A stretch of 64,000 bases of DNA from contig WRBC01000003.1 of assembly GCA_009779855.1 (NCBI GenBank), positions 1 through 64,000 on the forward strand. The letters run 5' to 3'. Position 1 is the first letter of the stretch, and each line of letters opens with the position of its first letter. This document shows positions 7,420 through 16,306 of the stretch, in pieces. The stretch is from Coriobacteriia bacterium (GTDB lineage: Bacteria > Actinomycetota > Coriobacteriia > WRKU01 > WQUG01). The translations under genes were made by a program, and so were the position numbers. The notes under the pieces are model-generated. The model worked only from the letters and a program-made list of their open reading frames with translations. It was not told the origin of the DNA and did no database searches.

Positions 7420-8142
7420 ATGTTTGACTCAGTCGAAAGAAAAGATACTGCTTTTGTGGGTGGGAAGTACACCACAAAGCAAGCTGCTGACATACTGGGA
7501 GTTACGACTCATCAGGTAGTACAGCTTATACATGCTGGCGAATTAGAAGCAGTTCGTACTGCTGGAGAGGCTTTCCTGGTCGGCGTGGAGTCCCTGAATG
7601 GCTACGCACGCATACGACAGGGCAGAGGGCGTCCACTATCAGGTAACGTTGCCTGGGCAGCATTATGGTTGTTGTCAGGACTTGAAGTTGATTGGTTGAC
7701 CTATCAGCAGTCTAGAAGGTTGCGTATTTTCCTGCAAGAAGTGAGCGCAGAGGATTTAGTATGGCTAGTGCGTAAGCGTGCTGACTTTTTGCATCTGCGC
7801 ATTGATGAATCCTTCTTTGTTGCTGCCACTAAAGACCTAGTTTTATCTGGAACAAGCTCTAAGCTAATATCTGAATTTGAGCTAACTACAAGAGCAGGTC
7901 ATCTGGAAGGATACATTGTGCGAGACAATCTGGAAGGATTTGTCCAGCGCAATTTTGCAGTTACTGGCGGGAGAGCAAATGCAATCGCAAGGATTATAAA
8001 TGACGCACCCTTTGATTTAATAGAGCTAAGTGAGATGCCCATCGCAGTTGCCGCAGTAGATTTGACGACATCTGCCAACGAGCGCGAACGTCGCGCAGGA
8101 CTAAAGATGCTTAAGAAGCTATTGGAGGCTTGGCGTGACTAG
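7420..8142 (+). CDS. HTH (excisionase-fold) protein, likely antitoxin of a nucleotidyltransferase pair
   Basis: Residues 16-65 form an excisionase/MerR-like helix-turn-helix (KYTTKQAADILGVTTHQVVQ). The remaining ~170 residues are helical and contain no enzyme motif that I recognise. The gene overlaps the next one by 8 bp, which encodes an AbiEii-like nucleotidyltransferase. This arrangement is typical of type IV toxin-antitoxin or abortive-infection pairs, in which the HTH protein represses its own promoter. A palindrome overlaps the promoter immediately upstream. Confidence 0.6.
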   Translation: MFDSVERKDTAFVGGKYTTKQAADILGVTTHQVVQLIHAGELEAVRTAGEAFLVGVESLNGYARIRQGRGRPLSGNVAWAALWLLSGLEVDWLTYQQSRRLRIFLQEVSAEDLVWLVRKRADFLHLRIDESFFVAATKDLVLSGTSSKLISEFELTTRAGHLEGYIVRDNLEGFVQRNFAVTGGRANAIARIINDAPFDLIELSEMPIAVAAVDLTTSANERERRAGLKMLKKLLEAWRD

Positions 8143-8866
8143 GCTAGGATTTCCCTATTCTCAGATATTGCCACCTTGGGATATCGTTGGAGAGGTTATT
8201 GCAAGCATTGAGGCTGACAGTTGGCTGCTAGTCGGTGGTCTTATGGTGCAAGCACACGCCATGATAGCAGGATTTGAATCACGAGCAACCGTTGATGTAG
8301 ATATGCTAATTGATGTTTTATCAGATACTCAAAATATCGAACGTGTTATCAATGGACTAGAGACTCTAGGGTTTCAGATGCAAGAACCAGCATTTCGCAA
8401 GTCTCCAACGTATTGCTTAAAACGTGAAGACCAGATAGTCGATGTGTTGGTTGCTGAACACTTGCCCAGCGGAAAGCGTAAGGTTGCCAAGTTTGGACAG
8501 GTACCCTTGATGGAAGCTTTGGGTGGAGCACAGGCCATAGATCGCAAGATGCTAGTCAGCCTTGAAGGATCAGAAAGCTTGCTAAGCTTTTGGATGCCAG
8601 ATTTGCTAGGTGCGCTAGTTTTGAAATCAGCTGCCTACAGTGCTGACAATAGAGACAGATGCAGACACCTTGATGACGTTGCACTGCTAGCAAGCCTAAT
8701 TACAGAGGTCGCTTTCGAGCGTGATCGACTGCGAGGCTCTGATAAGAAGAGACTTCGCTCTACATGGGCAGTACTGGAAGACCAGAATCATTCTGCTTGG
8801 CTAAATCTGCCAAATGCAAACAGAGTAAGAGGGCATGACGTTCTGCGAATTCTGACCAGTTTGTGA
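8135..8866 (+). CDS. nucleotidyltransferase-fold protein (AbiEii/MNT-like toxin candidate)
   Basis: The N-terminus contains LLVGGLMVQAHAMIAGFES followed by RATVDVDMLIDV. This is the GG...T-x-D-x-D core of nucleotidyltransferases of the AbiEii/HEPN-MNT kind, with two Asp ligands. A later segment (MLVSLEGSESLLSFWMPDLL, KSAAY...DRCRHLDDVALL) also fits the family. At 243 residues it is somewhat short. It overlaps the HTH gene upstream by 8 bp. The toxin role is inferred from context; DNA repair or antibiotic modification is less likely. Confidence 0.6.
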   Translation: MTRLGFPYSQILPPWDIVGEVIASIEADSWLLVGGLMVQAHAMIAGFESRATVDVDMLIDVLSDTQNIERVINGLETLGFQMQEPAFRKSPTYCLKREDQIVDVLVAEHLPSGKRKVAKFGQVPLMEALGGAQAIDRKMLVSLEGSESLLSFWMPDLLGALVLKSAAYSADNRDRCRHLDDVALLASLITEVAFERDRLRGSDKKRLRSTWAVLEDQNHSAWLNLPNANRVRGHDVLRILTSL

Positions 8867-9042
8867 TTTTGAGCGTTACCTTCTTGCGTACCCTAATAAC
8901 GCGTGAAAAGGGCACTGATGTAAGGCTGTAGGAAGTATCTTTGATGATTTACTTGCGAGGCGTTCCGAGCTGTATCCAAGGTTGTCCCAAAGGCTGATTT
9001 TACTGTTCCAGAAATGGGAAAAGAAGAAAGTTACGGATGAGA
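8867..9042. other. intergenic, possible ORF remnant
   Basis: A reading frame around 8930-9042 (VGSIFDDLLARRSELYPRL...) looks protein-like but has no start and runs into the tRNA-Val gene. It may be a degraded gene end. Confidence 0.2.
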
Positions 9043-9117
9043 TGGTGGGCGATACTGGATTTGAACCAGTGACCTTGGCCTTGTAAGGGCCCTGCGCTCC
9101 CGCTGCGCCAATCGCCC
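9043..9117 (-). tRNA. tRNA-Val (anticodon UAC)
   Basis: The reverse complement folds with acceptor GGGCGAT/ATCGCCC, a D-arm, an anticodon loop CTTACAA (UAC), a T-arm ACTGG-TTCAAAT-CCAGT and an encoded CCA. It is the last of four tRNA genes on this strand. Confidence 0.96.
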
Positions 9118-9135
9118 ACTTATCAACAAGCTAAG

Positions 9136-9211
9136 TGGTGCCCCCTGAAGAATTCGAATCTCCGATTTCGTCCGGAAAGGACGACGTCCTTGGCCGCTAG
9201 ACTAAGGGGGC
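9136..9211 (-). tRNA. tRNA-Glu (anticodon UUC)
   Basis: Acceptor GCCCCCT/AGGGGGC, anticodon stem TCGTC/GACGA with loop CTTTCCG (UUC), T-loop TTCGAAT and encoded CCA. Residue 37 is C. Confidence 0.95.
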
Positions 9212-9247
9212 AGTGTTACCTGCTGTCTTGCGGCGAGCTATGAACTG

Positions 9248-9323
9248 TGGTGGGCCGTATAGGGCTCGAACCTATGACCAACGGATTAAAAGTCCGCGAC
9301 TCTACCAACTGAGTTAACGGCCC
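9248..9323 (-). tRNA. tRNA-Lys (anticodon UUU)
   Basis: Acceptor GGGCCGT/ACGGCCC, anticodon stem GCGGA/TCCGT with loop CTTTTAA (UUU), T-loop TTCGAGC and encoded CCA. Confidence 0.96.
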
Positions 9324-9357
9324 ATTTTTCGTACCGCGAACTCATCAGCAACGATAC

Positions 9358-9434
9358 TGGCGGGAGTAACGGGACTTGAACCCGCGACCTCTGGCTTGAC
9401 AGGCCAGCACTCTAACCAACTGAGCTATACCCCC
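9358..9434 (-). tRNA. tRNA-Asp (anticodon GUC)
   Basis: Acceptor GGGGGTA/TACTCCC, anticodon stem CTGGC/GCCAG with loop CTGTCAA (GUC), T-stem GCGGG/CCCGT and encoded GCCA. It is the first gene of the four-tRNA cluster. Confidence 0.96.
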
Positions 9435-9579
9435 ACGCTAAACAGTCTGCTGCCACAAACACAGCGACTAGCAATAATACCGATTTTTCGTCCTGTTGTC
9501 TAGTATTCATAAAAAGAAAAATGAAGTTTAAATATCTTTGTGCGAATGTCTTCGCTTTCTGCAGGCGCTTTATAGCACT

Positions 9580-9650
9580 TTAAGCTATCTCTAATTCGTC
9601 CTTAATTTTCTCTTAAACCTTTTTTAACGAGGGTCTAATCGGTCTCTAAC
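9580..9650 (+). promoter_or_regulatory. seven YTAAN half-sites at exact 11-bp spacing upstream of the tad operon
   Basis: TTAAG 9580, CTAAT 9591, TTAAT 9602, TTAAA 9613, TTAAC 9624, CTAAT 9635 and CTAAC 9646 are each 11 bp apart. Direct repeats of this spacing are the signature of OmpR/PhoB-family response regulators. A weak -10 (TAGGAT 9661-9666) follows at activator-type distance. Confidence 0.7.
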
Positions 9651-9674
9651 CACTTCTTGTTAGGATTTCTCTAC

Positions 9675-9738
9675 TTGATTTGAGCAGTGCCTACTGCAAC
9701 GCAGATGCCCCAGAGTGCAGTGGGCTGCTCGCCATCAA
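9675..9738 (+). promoter_or_regulatory. structured 5' leader of the tad operon
   Basis: TTGAT (9675-9679) pairs with ATCAA (9734-9738) and GAGCAG (9682-9687) with CTGCTC (9725-9730), giving a long imperfect stem in the ~140-nt untranslated leader. I could not match it to a c-di-GMP riboswitch consensus. Confidence 0.4.
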
Positions 9739-9810
9739 ATTAGTTGCTGAAGCCTATACCTGTCGAGGCATGCATAAGCAAAGCAGGCGAAGTTTAAACA
9801 GGAGGATCTT

Positions 9811-10602
9811 ATGACGCAGAGAAGACGTATCGTCATTTCGAGTATTGCAGGTGTCCTTGCTGCACTGTGTGCCGCCCTCTTTTTGTGGGGGCAGGCTCAA
9901 TCCGCAAATCGTATGCACGCTGAACTGCTTGAGGATTTTAAAGGTGGGGCGGTGAATGTCATGGTTGCACGTAGTCGAATAGAGCCAGGAACGTTATTGA
10001 GCGAGCGTCTTTTTGAAGAGCAGACTTGGCCTAGGTTTTGTCTGCCTGAAGGGGCAATTGAGGCTAAAGACTTTGAGCAGATTGAGGGACACCGCAGTGC
10101 TGCAATAATATTAAAGAACGAAGCACTTGCAGCTTCAAGAGTTTTTGATCGACAGCTGCCAGCTGACCGCTTATCTGAAGGTATGACAGCAGTGACCTTG
10201 CCTGCTGATGATGTTCATGCCTTGGGTGGAGAATTATTGCGCGGCATGCGCCTAACACTTATGGCGGGAACATCGGACGGTCGAGTATCTGAACTTGCAA
10301 GTTATATAGAGGTACTTTCTTCAAACATCGCTGCGACTCAAGCGGAATTTGCAGAAGCAAGCAGTGACCCTCAGGCAGATGAGTCACGAATTGCCCTTAC
10401 TGGTGGCGTAAGTACACAGGGCCTTGTGGGTGGTACAGAGTCATTGAACTGGGTAACCCTTGCCATTCCTAATGAGCAGGTGGAGCAGATACTTACTGCT
10501 GCGCGAGTAAGCACTTTACACTTTGTGCTACCCAGAGAGGCGCTAAGTCTTGATACAGAGAACTTAGAAGAAAATTCCTTAGTCGCTGAGGTGGGTGAGT
10601 AG
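9811..10602 (+). CDS. cpaB: Flp pilus assembly protein CpaB/RcpC
   Basis: First gene of the Flp/Tad pilus operon. A transmembrane anchor (residues ~8-26) is followed by a SAF-like domain (VMVARSRIEPGTLLSERLFEE, with ALAASRVFDRQ) and the C-terminal CpaB/RcpC part (LPADDVHALGGELLRGMRLTLM). CpaB/RcpC is an envelope component of the pilus machine; in a monoderm its partner secretin is absent. The RBS ACAGGAGGATC is strong. The leader carries seven 11-bp-phased regulator half-sites. Confidence 0.8.
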   Translation: MTQRRRIVISSIAGVLAALCAALFLWGQAQSANRMHAELLEDFKGGAVNVMVARSRIEPGTLLSERLFEEQTWPRFCLPEGAIEAKDFEQIEGHRSAAIILKNEALAASRVFDRQLPADRLSEGMTAVTLPADDVHALGGELLRGMRLTLMAGTSDGRVSELASYIEVLSSNIAATQAEFAEASSDPQADESRIALTGGVSTQGLVGGTESLNWVTLAIPNEQVEQILTAARVSTLHFVLPREALSLDTENLEENSLVAEVGE

Positions 10603-10605
10603 CCT

Positions 10606-12054
10606 ATGCCTGAAGCATTGCTGGATGTTCTCACCCTAGTCAGTTCTGACAAGCGGTTTCCGTTGGAGCTATCAAGTCTTATGACGACTGGTGAGGTGCG
10701 GGTGGTCCACACTTTTCGCACAGGCTCAGAATGCTTGCGAGCCCTTAGCTTGGATGATTCAGCCACTCGTAGACTTGTTTTAGTGGACAGCCTGGTTTCA
10801 GATATTTCACCGGCAAACCTTTGTGATGCCCTTAGGCTTTCTTATCCCAGCCTAAGTATTGTTATGGTAGTTGGACAAGATGATGCGGAAGGTATTCAGC
10901 GAGCAATGCTTGCTGGCGCAAAAGCTACTATTACCAGGCAGGCTAGTTTAATAGAACTCAGTCGGGTGCTCGAGCGCGTGATTGAAGCGAGCGAGCATCG
11001 TGTTTTAAACCAGACAGAGGGCAGTGTAGCAGGACAGCCTGGCATGACCCTTTCATCTGGACAAAACCTTGAGAATCTTGAGCGGCGTGCAGTACTCGTG
11101 CCCATTATAGGCGCGCGCGGCGGAGCAGGCAGATCGTCCCTTTCTAGCGCGCTTGCCTATTTGGCGGCAGAGGCCCATATAGATACGGCACTTATTGATT
11201 TCGACTTGCAATTTGGTGACCTCAGTTTTCTTTTTGGATCAACAGGACAGCAGACCTTAGGCTGGCAGGACGTACATCATGCCAAAGAGAACTTACAGAA
11301 TGAGGGAAATTATCTGGCAGCAGATGATATGCAGAGTTTTCTAGAAGAGGTTTCACAGGGACAGAAGTCACGAAGGTCTGCAGAAGGCTTACGTAGATTT
11401 GGCAGGCAACTTACTCCTAATCTGCGCCTTTATGCACCGCGTGCCGTTCCAGAAAAAACAGAATTGCTTACACAATTTTTACCTGCGGCCTTTGACCGAT
11501 TGCGTCGTGAACATGAATTGCTTCTTGTGAACACAGGGGCATATTGGACACTCTTTCACTCGGAATTGCTAGAGCAGAGTGATCTTTCCATCTGTGTCTT
11601 AGATCAGAGCATAGTGGGAGTAAGGGCAACTATTGAACTGCGAGAATTATGTCGTAGAGTGGGGATTCCTGCATCAAGACTTCTTTTTGTGATGAATCGT
11701 GTTAGAGCCGACGGCCTAGGTTCTCAAGATGTTGCAGAGGTGCTTAATGCAGAGAAAGTGTTTACGGTTCATGATGCTGGCACGAAGCTGGCAGATCTTT
11801 TTGATAGCGGAGACTTTGCCCAGCTTTTAAGTCAGACACCCTTTATGGCAGAGCTCTATGAGGTTCTTGATGAAATTGCTATACGGAGTGATTTGCGCGT
11901 GCATGATGCAGTAAGCCTACGTTATGCCATGCGCCGTGAAGGTGGTGCACGTCTGCTAACACCAGCACGCAATCCAAAGAATAAAAAGAGAAGTGGACAG
12001 AGAACAAGTTACACAAAAGCTGCTCGTAGAAAGGGGTTACTTCGTCGTGCGTAA
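10606..12054 (+). CDS. CpaE/TadZ-like pilus localisation ATPase
   Basis: Residues 1-125 resemble a receiver-like domain lacking obvious phospho-acceptor chemistry (VLVDSLVSDISP, VGQDDAEGIQRAMLAGAKATI). Residues 165 onward form a MinD/ParA-type ATPase with deviant Walker A GARGGAGRSS (169-178) and ALIDFDLQFGDLSFLFG. This receiver-plus-ParA order is characteristic of CpaE/TadZ, which places the Tad pilus at the cell pole. The tail is strongly basic (KNKKRSGQR). It starts 3 bp after cpaB and overlaps tadA. Confidence 0.82.
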   Translation: MPEALLDVLTLVSSDKRFPLELSSLMTTGEVRVVHTFRTGSECLRALSLDDSATRRLVLVDSLVSDISPANLCDALRLSYPSLSIVMVVGQDDAEGIQRAMLAGAKATITRQASLIELSRVLERVIEASEHRVLNQTEGSVAGQPGMTLSSGQNLENLERRAVLVPIIGARGGAGRSSLSSALAYLAAEAHIDTALIDFDLQFGDLSFLFGSTGQQTLGWQDVHHAKENLQNEGNYLAADDMQSFLEEVSQGQKSRRSAEGLRRFGRQLTPNLRLYAPRAVPEKTELLTQFLPAAFDRLRREHELLLVNTGAYWTLFHSELLEQSDLSICVLDQSIVGVRATIELRELCRRVGIPASRLLFVMNRVRADGLGSQDVAEVLNAEKVFTVHDAGTKLADLFDSGDFAQLLSQTPFMAELYEVLDEIAIRSDLRVHDAVSLRYAMRREGGARLLTPARNPKNKKRSGQRTSYTKAARRKGLLRRA

Positions 12055-13369
12055 AAAGATTGAACTACTTAAAACAGAGTTGTATTCAATTCTTGCTCCA
12101 GAGCACATTGCGGCTCTGCTTAATGTTGACGGTGATATGGCGCGCAAAGAGATTGAGGAAGTCTTGCGTCGTTTAGCCACAACAGGTGCTGCGCGCATTG
12201 CACTGCGTAGTGAACGTGAGAGAGTTGTCACCTTAACAGTGAGTGAAGTCTTAGGACTAGGAGTCATAGATGCCCTTTTGGCTGACCCGAGCGTTACTGA
12301 AGTCATGGTAAACGGACCAGATAAAATCTTTTTTGAACGTGCGGGCAAAACAATTCTTAGTCCTGATAGCTACGCTTCTGAAGAGCAATTGCGCATGACA
12401 ATTGATCGAATCATTTCACCCTTAGGCAGACGTATTGATGAGCAAAATCCTATGGTGAACGGCAGATTGCCAGCGGGCCATCGTATAAATGCTGTCATCC
12501 CTCCTATATCGCTTAGTGGATCTTTGCTTACGATTCGAAAGTTTAGCGAGATGACCTTTTCCTTAGATGATCTTGCAAAGGCGGATAGCGTCAATCATTC
12601 AGTAGCAATCCTGCTTAGCTGGGCGGTACTCTCTGCACAAAATATTGCTGTAAGCGGCGGTACGGGTAGTGGAAAGACGACCTTACTTAATGCCTTATCG
12701 CTAGAGATCCCAAGTGATGAACGCATTGTCACTATTGAAGATTCAGCAGAGCTTAAATTCTCGGCGCATCCACATGTGCTGCGATTGGAAGCACGTCCTT
12801 CAAACCTTGAAGGACACGGAGAGATATCCTTGCGTGATCTTGTTATTAATAGTTTGCGTATGCGACCCGATCGTATTGTGGTCGGAGAGGTCCGAGGGGC
12901 TGAAGCTTTGGAGATGCTACAGGCTATGAACACAGGACATGATGGTTCGCTTACAACTCTGCATGCCAATACTCCTCATGAGGTCATCACGCGGCTTATC
13001 ACCATGGTGGGCTACGGAACAGAGCAATCTCAGCAGCAGGTAGAAGCACAGATTTCAGTAGCATTGGATCTTATTGTGCATGTGCAGCGCTGCTCTGATG
13101 GAGTTCGGCGCATAGTGGAAGTTGTCGAGTTATGTCCTGCAGTGGGTAGTGAGCTGAATGAAGGGGCATCAGTTCGCCAAGCAGGCCAAAGCAGTAGCCC
13201 TTCTTTGCAGACGATTTACCGTTTTGAGCAAACAGGAGCAGGGGACGATGGCACCGTTTTGGGTAGGCATATTTTTCCGCATATGCCACGTTTTATGGAT
13301 TCCCTAACAGCGCGCAATCTTGTAAGCAAGAAAGAGCTGTCTGATTGGGTGGCGACAACTCATGCTTAA
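12047..13369 (+). CDS. tadA: Flp pilus assembly secretion ATPase
   Basis: The type II/IV secretion ATPase (CpaF family) that powers Flp pilin export. Walker [13 protein letters not shown], the Asp box TIEDSAELK, Walker [21 protein letters not shown] and the His box [15 protein letters not shown] are all present. GTG 12047 is chosen because AAGGGG lies 10 bp upstream and the frame overlaps the previous gene by 8 bp; a further upstream ATG (11993) would overlap by 62 bp. About 440 residues is usual for the family. Confidence 0.93.
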   Translation: MRKKIELLKTELYSILAPEHIAALLNVDGDMARKEIEEVLRRLATTGAARIALRSERERVVTLTVSEVLGLGVIDALLADPSVTEVMVNGPDKIFFERAGKTILSPDSYASEEQLRMTIDRIISPLGRRIDEQNPMVNGRLPAGHRINAVIPPISLSGSLLTIRKFSEMTFSLDDLAKADSVNHSVAILLSWAVLSAQNIAVSGGTGSGKTTLLNALSLEIPSDERIVTIEDSAELKFSAHPHVLRLEARPSNLEGHGEISLRDLVINSLRMRPDRIVVGEVRGAEALEMLQAMNTGHDGSLTTLHANTPHEVITRLITMVGYGTEQSQQQVEAQISVALDLIVHVQRCSDGVRRIVEVVELCPAVGSELNEGASVRQAGQSSSPSLQTIYRFEQTGAGDDGTVLGRHIFPHMPRFMDSLTARNLVSKKELSDWVATTHA

Positions 13370-14378
13370 TGGGTTCATGCAGAGCAGTGTTATGCAGAAC
13401 GTTACCGTAGCTTCATGGGTTTTCGCGCCCGTCTTTTTTGTAGGGATGGCACTTGCCTGCAGTCTGTTTGCCCTTTGGTTTCTTGAAAGGCTTCAGAAAA
13501 GGCAGGAAGAACGACGTCTAAGTTCTCGCTTAAAGGAAGGCACCCTAAATAGCTCTAAGGTGACGCAGCGTGAAGATTCTAGAACCCTAGATCAGCAGCT
13601 GTTGTGTCGCGCGCTTTGCTTGCGCTTCCGGCCAGGCAGGAATCTTCTGCGGCTATTTGACCGCGCTGGCTTAAGTAGGCAAAGTGAAACTATTTTACGG
13701 TGGTGGCTTATGGCTGTTGGGCTAGGAGCCTTGCTGGTCTTGGTAATCAGTTCAGCAATAATGGCTCTTGTGGTGACGTTGCTCGCTATAGTAATCAGCC
13801 TTATTTACCTGCAAGCGATGACAGATAAGAAAAGACAGGTACTGCGGGAATCTTTGCCTGACATGCTTGATGAGTTAGCGCAGTCTTTGAGGGCAGGACG
13901 TTCTTTTCCTCAGTCGTTGAGTTTCGTTCTTGAAGCGCAGCCTGAGGATAGTCCACTTATGGATATCTTAAGGCGTCTTGATGCTGATGTCAGACTAGGA
14001 CGTGATTGTTCAAAAAGTCTTAAAGATCTCTCAGCAGAAGCAGAGCTGCGCGAGCTAAAGTCCATTGCTGCGGTGCTAGAGATAAGTACACGAGTCGGCG
14101 GAAACACACCTGCACTTTTTGAGCAGGCCGCTACGTCTATTAGACAAGATTTAATGCTGAACAAGAAACTTAGGGTACAGACAGCACAGGGAAGAAGCTC
14201 CGTTCGCCTTGTGGGGATTGTCCCTTTTGCGCTTATTGGGCTTATGTCACTTGTGATGCCAGGATACCTAGGCTTATGGCTGAGTTCTTCAGGGGGACAA
14301 TTTCTTTTCGGTCTTGCCCTGTGCTTAATAACCGTAGGCTTTCTATGGGTGCGTTCGGTGGTGAATATTTATGTATGA
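13362..14378 (+). CDS. tadB: Flp pilus inner-membrane platform protein TadB
   Basis: A GspF-type platform protein with one N-terminal transmembrane helix, a helix pair around residues 115-150, the cytoplasmic GspF domain (LPDMLDELAQSLRAGRSFPQ, EISTRVGGNTPALFEQAA), then two C-terminal helices. It overlaps tadA and tadC by 8 bp each. Confidence 0.88.
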   Translation: MLNGFMQSSVMQNVTVASWVFAPVFFVGMALACSLFALWFLERLQKRQEERRLSSRLKEGTLNSSKVTQREDSRTLDQQLLCRALCLRFRPGRNLLRLFDRAGLSRQSETILRWWLMAVGLGALLVLVISSAIMALVVTLLAIVISLIYLQAMTDKKRQVLRESLPDMLDELAQSLRAGRSFPQSLSFVLEAQPEDSPLMDILRRLDADVRLGRDCSKSLKDLSAEAELRELKSIAAVLEISTRVGGNTPALFEQAATSIRQDLMLNKKLRVQTAQGRSSVRLVGIVPFALIGLMSLVMPGYLGLWLSSSGGQFLFGLALCLITVGFLWVRSVVNIYV

Positions 14379-15171
14379 TGCCGTAACCGTACAGGCAGTT
14401 TTCCATGGATCACTTCTTATCTTGGCATTGGGGACTATTCTTTTTGTTGCTCTTTTTGCAGCCCTGCTTGCGTCCTTAGTGATGCGACAGGCAAAGAGTT
14501 CCCGGCGGCGCACAATCCAAAACAGGCTTCAAGGATTAAAGGGTTTTTCTGCAGTGACAGATAGACCTACACATAAAGATGAAGCAGAGAACATGCTCGA
14601 TGAAATGGGAAATACGCTTGTGGCTTTGCTCGTTCGAGCATCGAGGCTCCCTGTAATCAGAATAGTTATCCTGCCACTTATATCAAAAATCGAACAACAA
14701 AAATCGCAAAAACTAAAAGACAGTTGCATGCACGATTTGCCAGAGATGGTCGATATTCTTTCTCTTGCCTTAGGTGCGGGCCTTTCTATCGATCAGGCTT
14801 TTGAGTGGTATTTATCCAGTTACGATACTCCGCTTGCAGGTGAATTTCGTCGTGCAGAACAAGCTTATCAGGCAGGAATGCTTTCGCGCATGAAGGCTTT
14901 TGAAGGACTGGCAGAATCTTTGCAGGAAGAAGCGGTGTTACGTTTTGTTAATGCTCTACGTCAGGCCTTCACTTTGGGATCAGCTTTGGGTCCTGCTTTA
15001 CATGTGTTGTCACAAGATGTTCGGAAGTATCGTGTCGTGCGTATTGAAGAACGTATTGCAAAGACTCCCGTTAAGATTCTTGCCCCTTTGGGATTATGCA
15101 TTGTTCCTGCAGTCTTGATTTTGCTTATGGGGCCAATTATGTCCCAGGTTTTGCAAGGTTTGCAGTTGTAA
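14371..15171 (+). CDS. tadC: Flp pilus inner-membrane platform protein TadC
   Basis: The second GspF-type platform subunit, partner of TadB. An N-terminal helix (about residues 12-35) is followed by the cytoplasmic domain LPEMVDILSLALGAGLSIDQ and ALRQAFTLGSALGPALHVLS, then a last helix in ILAPLGLCIVPAVLILLMGP. It overlaps tadB by 8 bp. Confidence 0.88.
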   Translation: MYDAVTVQAVFHGSLLILALGTILFVALFAALLASLVMRQAKSSRRRTIQNRLQGLKGFSAVTDRPTHKDEAENMLDEMGNTLVALLVRASRLPVIRIVILPLISKIEQQKSQKLKDSCMHDLPEMVDILSLALGAGLSIDQAFEWYLSSYDTPLAGEFRRAEQAYQAGMLSRMKAFEGLAESLQEEAVLRFVNALRQAFTLGSALGPALHVLSQDVRKYRVVRIEERIAKTPVKILAPLGLCIVPAVLILLMGPIMSQVLQGLQL

Positions 15172-15247
15172 TTTTGTTGATTGGCGTCTTTATCTTTTGT
15201 TGGTGAGGACGACTACAGAATAAACAGAAAGAAAGAAGGTATGCACA

Positions 15248-15472
15248 ATGAACGGATTACTCTTTTGGCCAGTACGCTTTTGTCAGAGTTTGTCAGCGAT
15301 CAGCATGAAGTTTTGTCGTAACTGTAGGTCAGAATCAGGACAGGGTGTGGCAGAGTACGTCATTATTTTGGCAGTAATAGTTATTGCCTGCATTATTCTG
15401 GCGATTGCTTTTCATGAGCAGCTAACCAGTGTGTGGCAAAGCATTACTGAGCAGCTAGGTGCCATCATCTAA
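15248..15472 (+). CDS. Flp-type major pilin candidate
   Basis: A 74-residue prepilin: a leader of about 31 residues ends in ESGQG, followed by VAEYVIILAVIVIACIILAI, matching the Flp pattern G-x4-E-Y plus a hydrophobic stretch. Prepilin peptidase (TadV, not in this window) would cut after Gly. The leader is longer than usual for Flp. The RBS AAAGAAGG lies just upstream, and a 76-bp gap follows tadC. Confidence 0.78.
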   Translation: MNGLLFWPVRFCQSLSAISMKFCRNCRSESGQGVAEYVIILAVIVIACIILAIAFHEQLTSVWQSITEQLGAII

Positions 15473-15780
15473 TGAGGAATCAAGTAAGCACTCTTACAGA
15501 GAAAGCAAAAAACTGCCTTAAAAACATTAGTCTTGGAGCCAGAATCAAACTTAGGACGAAGGTTACCTGTGACCAGGGACAGGCAAGCACAGAATACGTC
15601 ATTGCTACCTTCATTGGTCTTGCGGCTGTAGTTGCACTTGCAGGATTGTACGGATACTTTGCCCTTGCAGGAAGTGAGCGAGGAAGCCATAGCGATAAAA
15701 CTTATTTAAGGGCCCCATACACCTTGCCTTCGCAGGGCTCTGGAAGTGAACAATGGGCAAAAGATCTTATCATTCACTAA
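15472..15780 (+). CDS. second Flp-like prepilin
   Basis: A 102-residue protein with a basic leader, then DQGQASTEYVIATFIGLAAV. The G-x4-EY cleavage/assembly motif and hydrophobic helix match pilins. About 40 polar residues follow the helix, more than in a minimal Flp pilin, so this may be a minor pilin. It begins on the last base of the previous stop (TAATG). Confidence 0.72.
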   Translation: MRNQVSTLTEKAKNCLKNISLGARIKLRTKVTCDQGQASTEYVIATFIGLAAVVALAGLYGYFALAGSERGSHSDKTYLRAPYTLPSQGSGSEQWAKDLIIH

Positions 15781-16253
15781 AGAGAGAAGACGGACAGGCG
15801 TTGGTAGAGCTGCCCTACGTGATAGTGCTGAGCTGTGTGCTTATACTGCTTACTTTGCAGCCTGCTGTATTCCTTTATACCCAAATGGCCCTAGGTCAAA
15901 TCGCTTCTGGCATAGGACGCATTGTGGCAACTGAAGATGCAAACCCAACTGGTAGCAAAGAGATCCTTATTCGTGCCTATGCAAGCGATAAGCTTGAGGG
16001 TTTACCCCGTGGCAAAGCTTTTAGGATTCCAGGAACCCTGCGCATCGATGTTGCAGGTGACGCGCGATCAGATCAGATAGAAGTTGTTGTTTCAGTAAAG
16101 CAGGAACCCTTGCCCTTAATAGGACTTCTGCTAGGTGCAGGCATCAGTCAAGACGTAGAAGTAAGTGGTCGTGCTGTTACTCGCGGGGCACAGATAGGGG
16201 TCCAGGGAACACCCAAAAATGCCCCGCAGCACTACGGGCATGTCCAGCCCTAG
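15753..16253 (+). CDS. TadE-like pseudopilin
   Basis: A short basic start and EDGQALVELPYVIVLSCVLI form the TadE-type G-x4-E motif with one transmembrane helix (~18-40), then about 120 extracellular residues. TadE-like pseudopilins are minor components processed by the prepilin peptidase. It overlaps the preceding gene by 28 bp. Confidence 0.75.
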   Translation: MGKRSYHSLKREDGQALVELPYVIVLSCVLILLTLQPAVFLYTQMALGQIASGIGRIVATEDANPTGSKEILIRAYASDKLEGLPRGKAFRIPGTLRIDVAGDARSDQIEVVVSVKQEPLPLIGLLLGAGISQDVEVSGRAVTRGAQIGVQGTPKNAPQHYGHVQP

Positions 16254-16306
16254 TGCCGTCTAGACTGTAGGCAGGACAGATTACAGGCAGGTCAAGGTGA
16301 GAAAAG

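Noticed and set aside
9043-9434. tRNA cluster as integration site
   Set aside because: No integrase gene or duplicated tRNA end lies next to it.
9660-9810. c-di-GMP (GEMM) riboswitch in the tad leader
   Set aside because: The leader folds, but the conserved GEMM core and the tetraloop receptor could not be found.
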